Of a stretch of DNA of 8,238 nt, positions 6,827 through 8,238 are shown in pieces. Source of the stretch: Bacilli bacterium (lineage in GTDB: Bacteria > Bacillota_I > Bacilli_A > ML615J-28 > CAG-698); assembly GCA_028691905.1 (NCBI GenBank), contig JAQUYJ010000040.1:1-8238 (forward strand), written 5' to 3'. Position numbers and translations under genes: made by a program. The stretch's first letter is position 1. Every line of letters starts with the position of its first letter. The notes below the pieces were generated by a model. That model had not been told where the DNA came from. It was given only the letters and a program-made list of their open reading frames with translations, and did no database searches.

Positions 6827-8026
6827 ATGATTCTTTTTTACATGGGAATTATTATCCTGACAGGATTATTATTTAGTAAAATTACCAAAGCGCTTCGACT
6901 TCCAAATGTTACCGGATATTTGGTAGGTGGCCTATTAATAGGTCCCATTTTTTCGTTATGGGGTTGGAAATTGTTTCCGGAAAGTATTATTGAAGAACTT
7001 GGAATTATTCCAAAAATTGCATTGGGATTTATTGCTTTTACAATCGGAACGGAATTTAAGTTAAGTTATTTCAAACGGGTAGGAGCAAAACCAATCATCA
7101 TTGCAGCATTTGAATCTTTATTTGCTATTTTGGCTGTTTTTATCGTTTTAATATTAATGAAAGTGGAAATTAAGTTTGCATTGGTTTTATCATCCATTGC
7201 TGCAGCTACGGCACCGGCAGCGACCTTAATGGTTATTAAGCAATACCGTGCCAAAGGGGAAGTCACTGAAAATTTAATGAGTGTTGTTGCAATTGATGAT
7301 GCAACTGCAATTATCTTTTTTGGAATTTTTGTTGCAATTGCCCAGGCGATTGGCTCACAGAGCGGAAGCTTGGGATGGATGATAGCTAAGCCTTTTGTTG
7401 AAATTATATCGAGCCTGGCGATTGGTTTTTTGTTTGGGATTGTATTATCTCTGTTACTGAAATGGTTCACAGGGAGAAGCAACCGTATCAGTGTAATTGT
7501 CGCCCTTTTGTTCATAGTAGTTGCAATGGCAGACATAACCAAGAGTTGGTTTCCTGATTTTGATTTTTCAACTTTGCTTGCCTGTATGATGATTGGAGCA
7601 GTGTTTACCAATACGACAAGTGGCGAAGAAATGAACACTATTATGTATTTGGTCGATCGTTATGTTCCTCCGATTTTTATTCTGTTCTTTGTGATAAGCG
7701 GTATTGATTTGAATCTGACAGTTTTGACAACGGTTGGTATTATCGGAACGGTATATGTAATAATGCGTGTTGTTGGAAAAGTAGGAGGTGCTTACTTGGG
7801 AGCAGTGGTAGCGAAAAGCAGTCATGCTGTCCGTAAGTATTTGGGTTGGGCATTGGTACCGCAGGCCGGTGTTGCGATTGGACTGACGGTAGTTGCCAGC
7901 AGTGTTGTCCCCCACTATGCACAGGAAATAAGAGCTGTTGTGCTTACAGCAACGCTTATCTATGAATTGGCCGGTCCTTTAATTACGAAAACAGTATTAA
8001 AAAGAGCAAAGGAAATTGCAGAATAA
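6827..8026 (+). CDS. Cation:proton antiporter, CPA/Kef-type membrane domain only
   Basis: 399 residues, almost wholly hydrophobic with about 12-13 likely membrane spans, in the Na+/H+ exchanger superfamily (PF00999 type). Landmarks: PNVTGYLVGGLLIGP at 26-40 (first conserved helix pair), FTIGTEF at 71-77, TAPAATL at 128-134 (the unwound-helix motif), AIDDATAI at 155-162 with D157-D158, R314 and K318 in YVIMRVVGK, FVISGIDLNL at 288-297, and LVPQAGVAIGL near 343-353. The DD pair is typical of electrogenic CPA2 exchangers. It should exchange a monovalent cation (Na+ or K+) for protons, contributing to pH and ion homeostasis; the ion cannot be read from sequence. Unlike KefB/KefC it has no C-terminal RCK/TrkA-N domain, ending at AKEIAE. 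I chose ATG 6827. An in-frame TTG at 6758 and ATG at 6761 would add 22-23 polar residues overlapping the upstream gene. Confidence 0.9.
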   Translation: MILFYMGIIILTGLLFSKITKALRLPNVTGYLVGGLLIGPIFSLWGWKLFPESIIEELGIIPKIALGFIAFTIGTEFKLSYFKRVGAKPIIIAAFESLFAILAVFIVLILMKVEIKFALVLSSIAAATAPAATLMVIKQYRAKGEVTENLMSVVAIDDATAIIFFGIFVAIAQAIGSQSGSLGWMIAKPFVEIISSLAIGFLFGIVLSLLLKWFTGRSNRISVIVALLFIVVAMADITKSWFPDFDFSTLLACMMIGAVFTNTTSGEEMNTIMYLVDRYVPPIFILFFVISGIDLNLTVLTTVGIIGTVYVIMRVVGKVGGAYLGAVVAKSSHAVRKYLGWALVPQAGVAIGLTVVASSVVPHYAQEIRAVVLTATLIYELAGPLITKTVLKRAKEIAE

Positions 8027-8029
8027 AAT

Positions 8030-8062
8030 AAAAGTCATAAACCGAAACGTTTATGACTTTTT
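8030..8062. terminator. Bidirectional terminator between convergent antiporter and asnS genes
   Basis: A perfect 13-bp stem (8030-8042 with 8049-8061) has the 6-base loop CGAAAC. On the + strand it ends in a T-run (8058-8062). On the - strand the complement of the A-rich left arm and 8027-8033 gives a T-rich tail. It starts 4 bases after the antiporter stop and 4 bases beyond the end of asnS, so one hairpin can end both transcripts. Confidence 0.85.
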
Positions 8063-8065
8063 CTA

Positions 8066-8238
8066 TTAGAATTCACAGTTTTTAGGAGTACGTGGGAATG
8101 GAATCACATCACGTATGTTTTCTACGCCAGTGACATACATCACCAACCGTTCGAACCCGAGACCGAATCCGGCATGAACAGTACCTCCGTATTTTCTTAA
8201 ATCTGTGTACCATTTCATTGATTCAACGGGGATGTTCA
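8066..8238 (-). CDS. asnS: Asparaginyl-tRNA synthetase, C-terminal fragment (cut by window edge)
   Basis: Only the last 56 residues and the TAA (complement of 8066-8068) are in the window. They read ...MKWYTDLRKYGGTVHAGF, then GLGFERLVMYVTG, VENIRDVIPFPR and TPKNCEF at the end. GFGLGFERLVM is class II aminoacyl-tRNA synthetase motif 3, whose Arg contacts ATP. The combination of NIRDVIPFPR and a C-terminal N-C-E-(F/L) is characteristic of bacterial AsnRS rather than AspRS or LysRS. The enzyme charges tRNA-Asn with asparagine in the cytoplasm. The remainder lies beyond the right edge, and it is transcribed toward the antiporter gene, sharing the hairpin at 8030-8062. There is no sign of damage. 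Confidence 0.95.
   Translation of the reverse strand, partial: NIPVESMKWYTDLRKYGGTVHAGFGLGFERLVMYVTGVENIRDVIPFPRTPKNCEF

Noticed and set aside
7066..7638. 190-codon open frame on the - strand inside the antiporter gene
   Set aside because: Its composition is the mirror of hydrophobic antiporter codons, and the + strand frame carries all conserved exchanger motifs.

Overview
The window comes from an AT-rich bacterium that uses the standard genetic code: tryptophan is encoded by TGG, and no in-frame TGA is needed in any gene. Gene order, codon choice, simple intrinsic terminators and the AsnRS tail fit a Gram-positive (Bacillota) lineage. The Erysipelotrichia, Acholeplasma-like or related uncultured Bacilli groups are my best guess, but this is inference and lineage rank is uncertain.

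Layout. Positions 1-6398 hold the 3' part of one giant gene on the + strand (at least 2131 codons, start outside the window). It encodes an extracellular-type protein. The first third is a run of irregular glycine-rich coils resembling GLUG-type beta-helix repeats. An isolated EF-hand/TSP3-like calcium loop lies within it. Tyr/Thr/Arg-rich segments follow, then a clear lamin-tail domain (LTD), and then about 900 residues of beta-rich sequence containing at least two, probably three, diverged modules. It ends at a strong hairpin terminator (6401-6439) with no C-terminal cell-wall anchor.

Positions 6442-8026 hold a compact two-gene operon. A well-formed promoter and ribosome binding site precede a 111-residue PII-like (GlnB-fold) protein. 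One base after its stop comes a 399-residue cation:proton antiporter of the CPA/Kef type with a double-aspartate motif and no attached RCK/TrkA domain. The obvious hypothesis is that the PII-like protein is the antiporter's regulatory partner.

Positions 8030-8062 hold a hairpin with U-tracts on both strands, serving the convergent genes on each side. Positions 8066-8238 hold the C-terminal end of asparaginyl-tRNA synthetase on the - strand. No RNA genes, insertion sequences, CRISPR arrays or attachment sites were seen, and no gene-free stretch exceeds about 100 bases. The best candidates for something under-described are the PII-like/antiporter pair and the architecture of the giant LTD protein.
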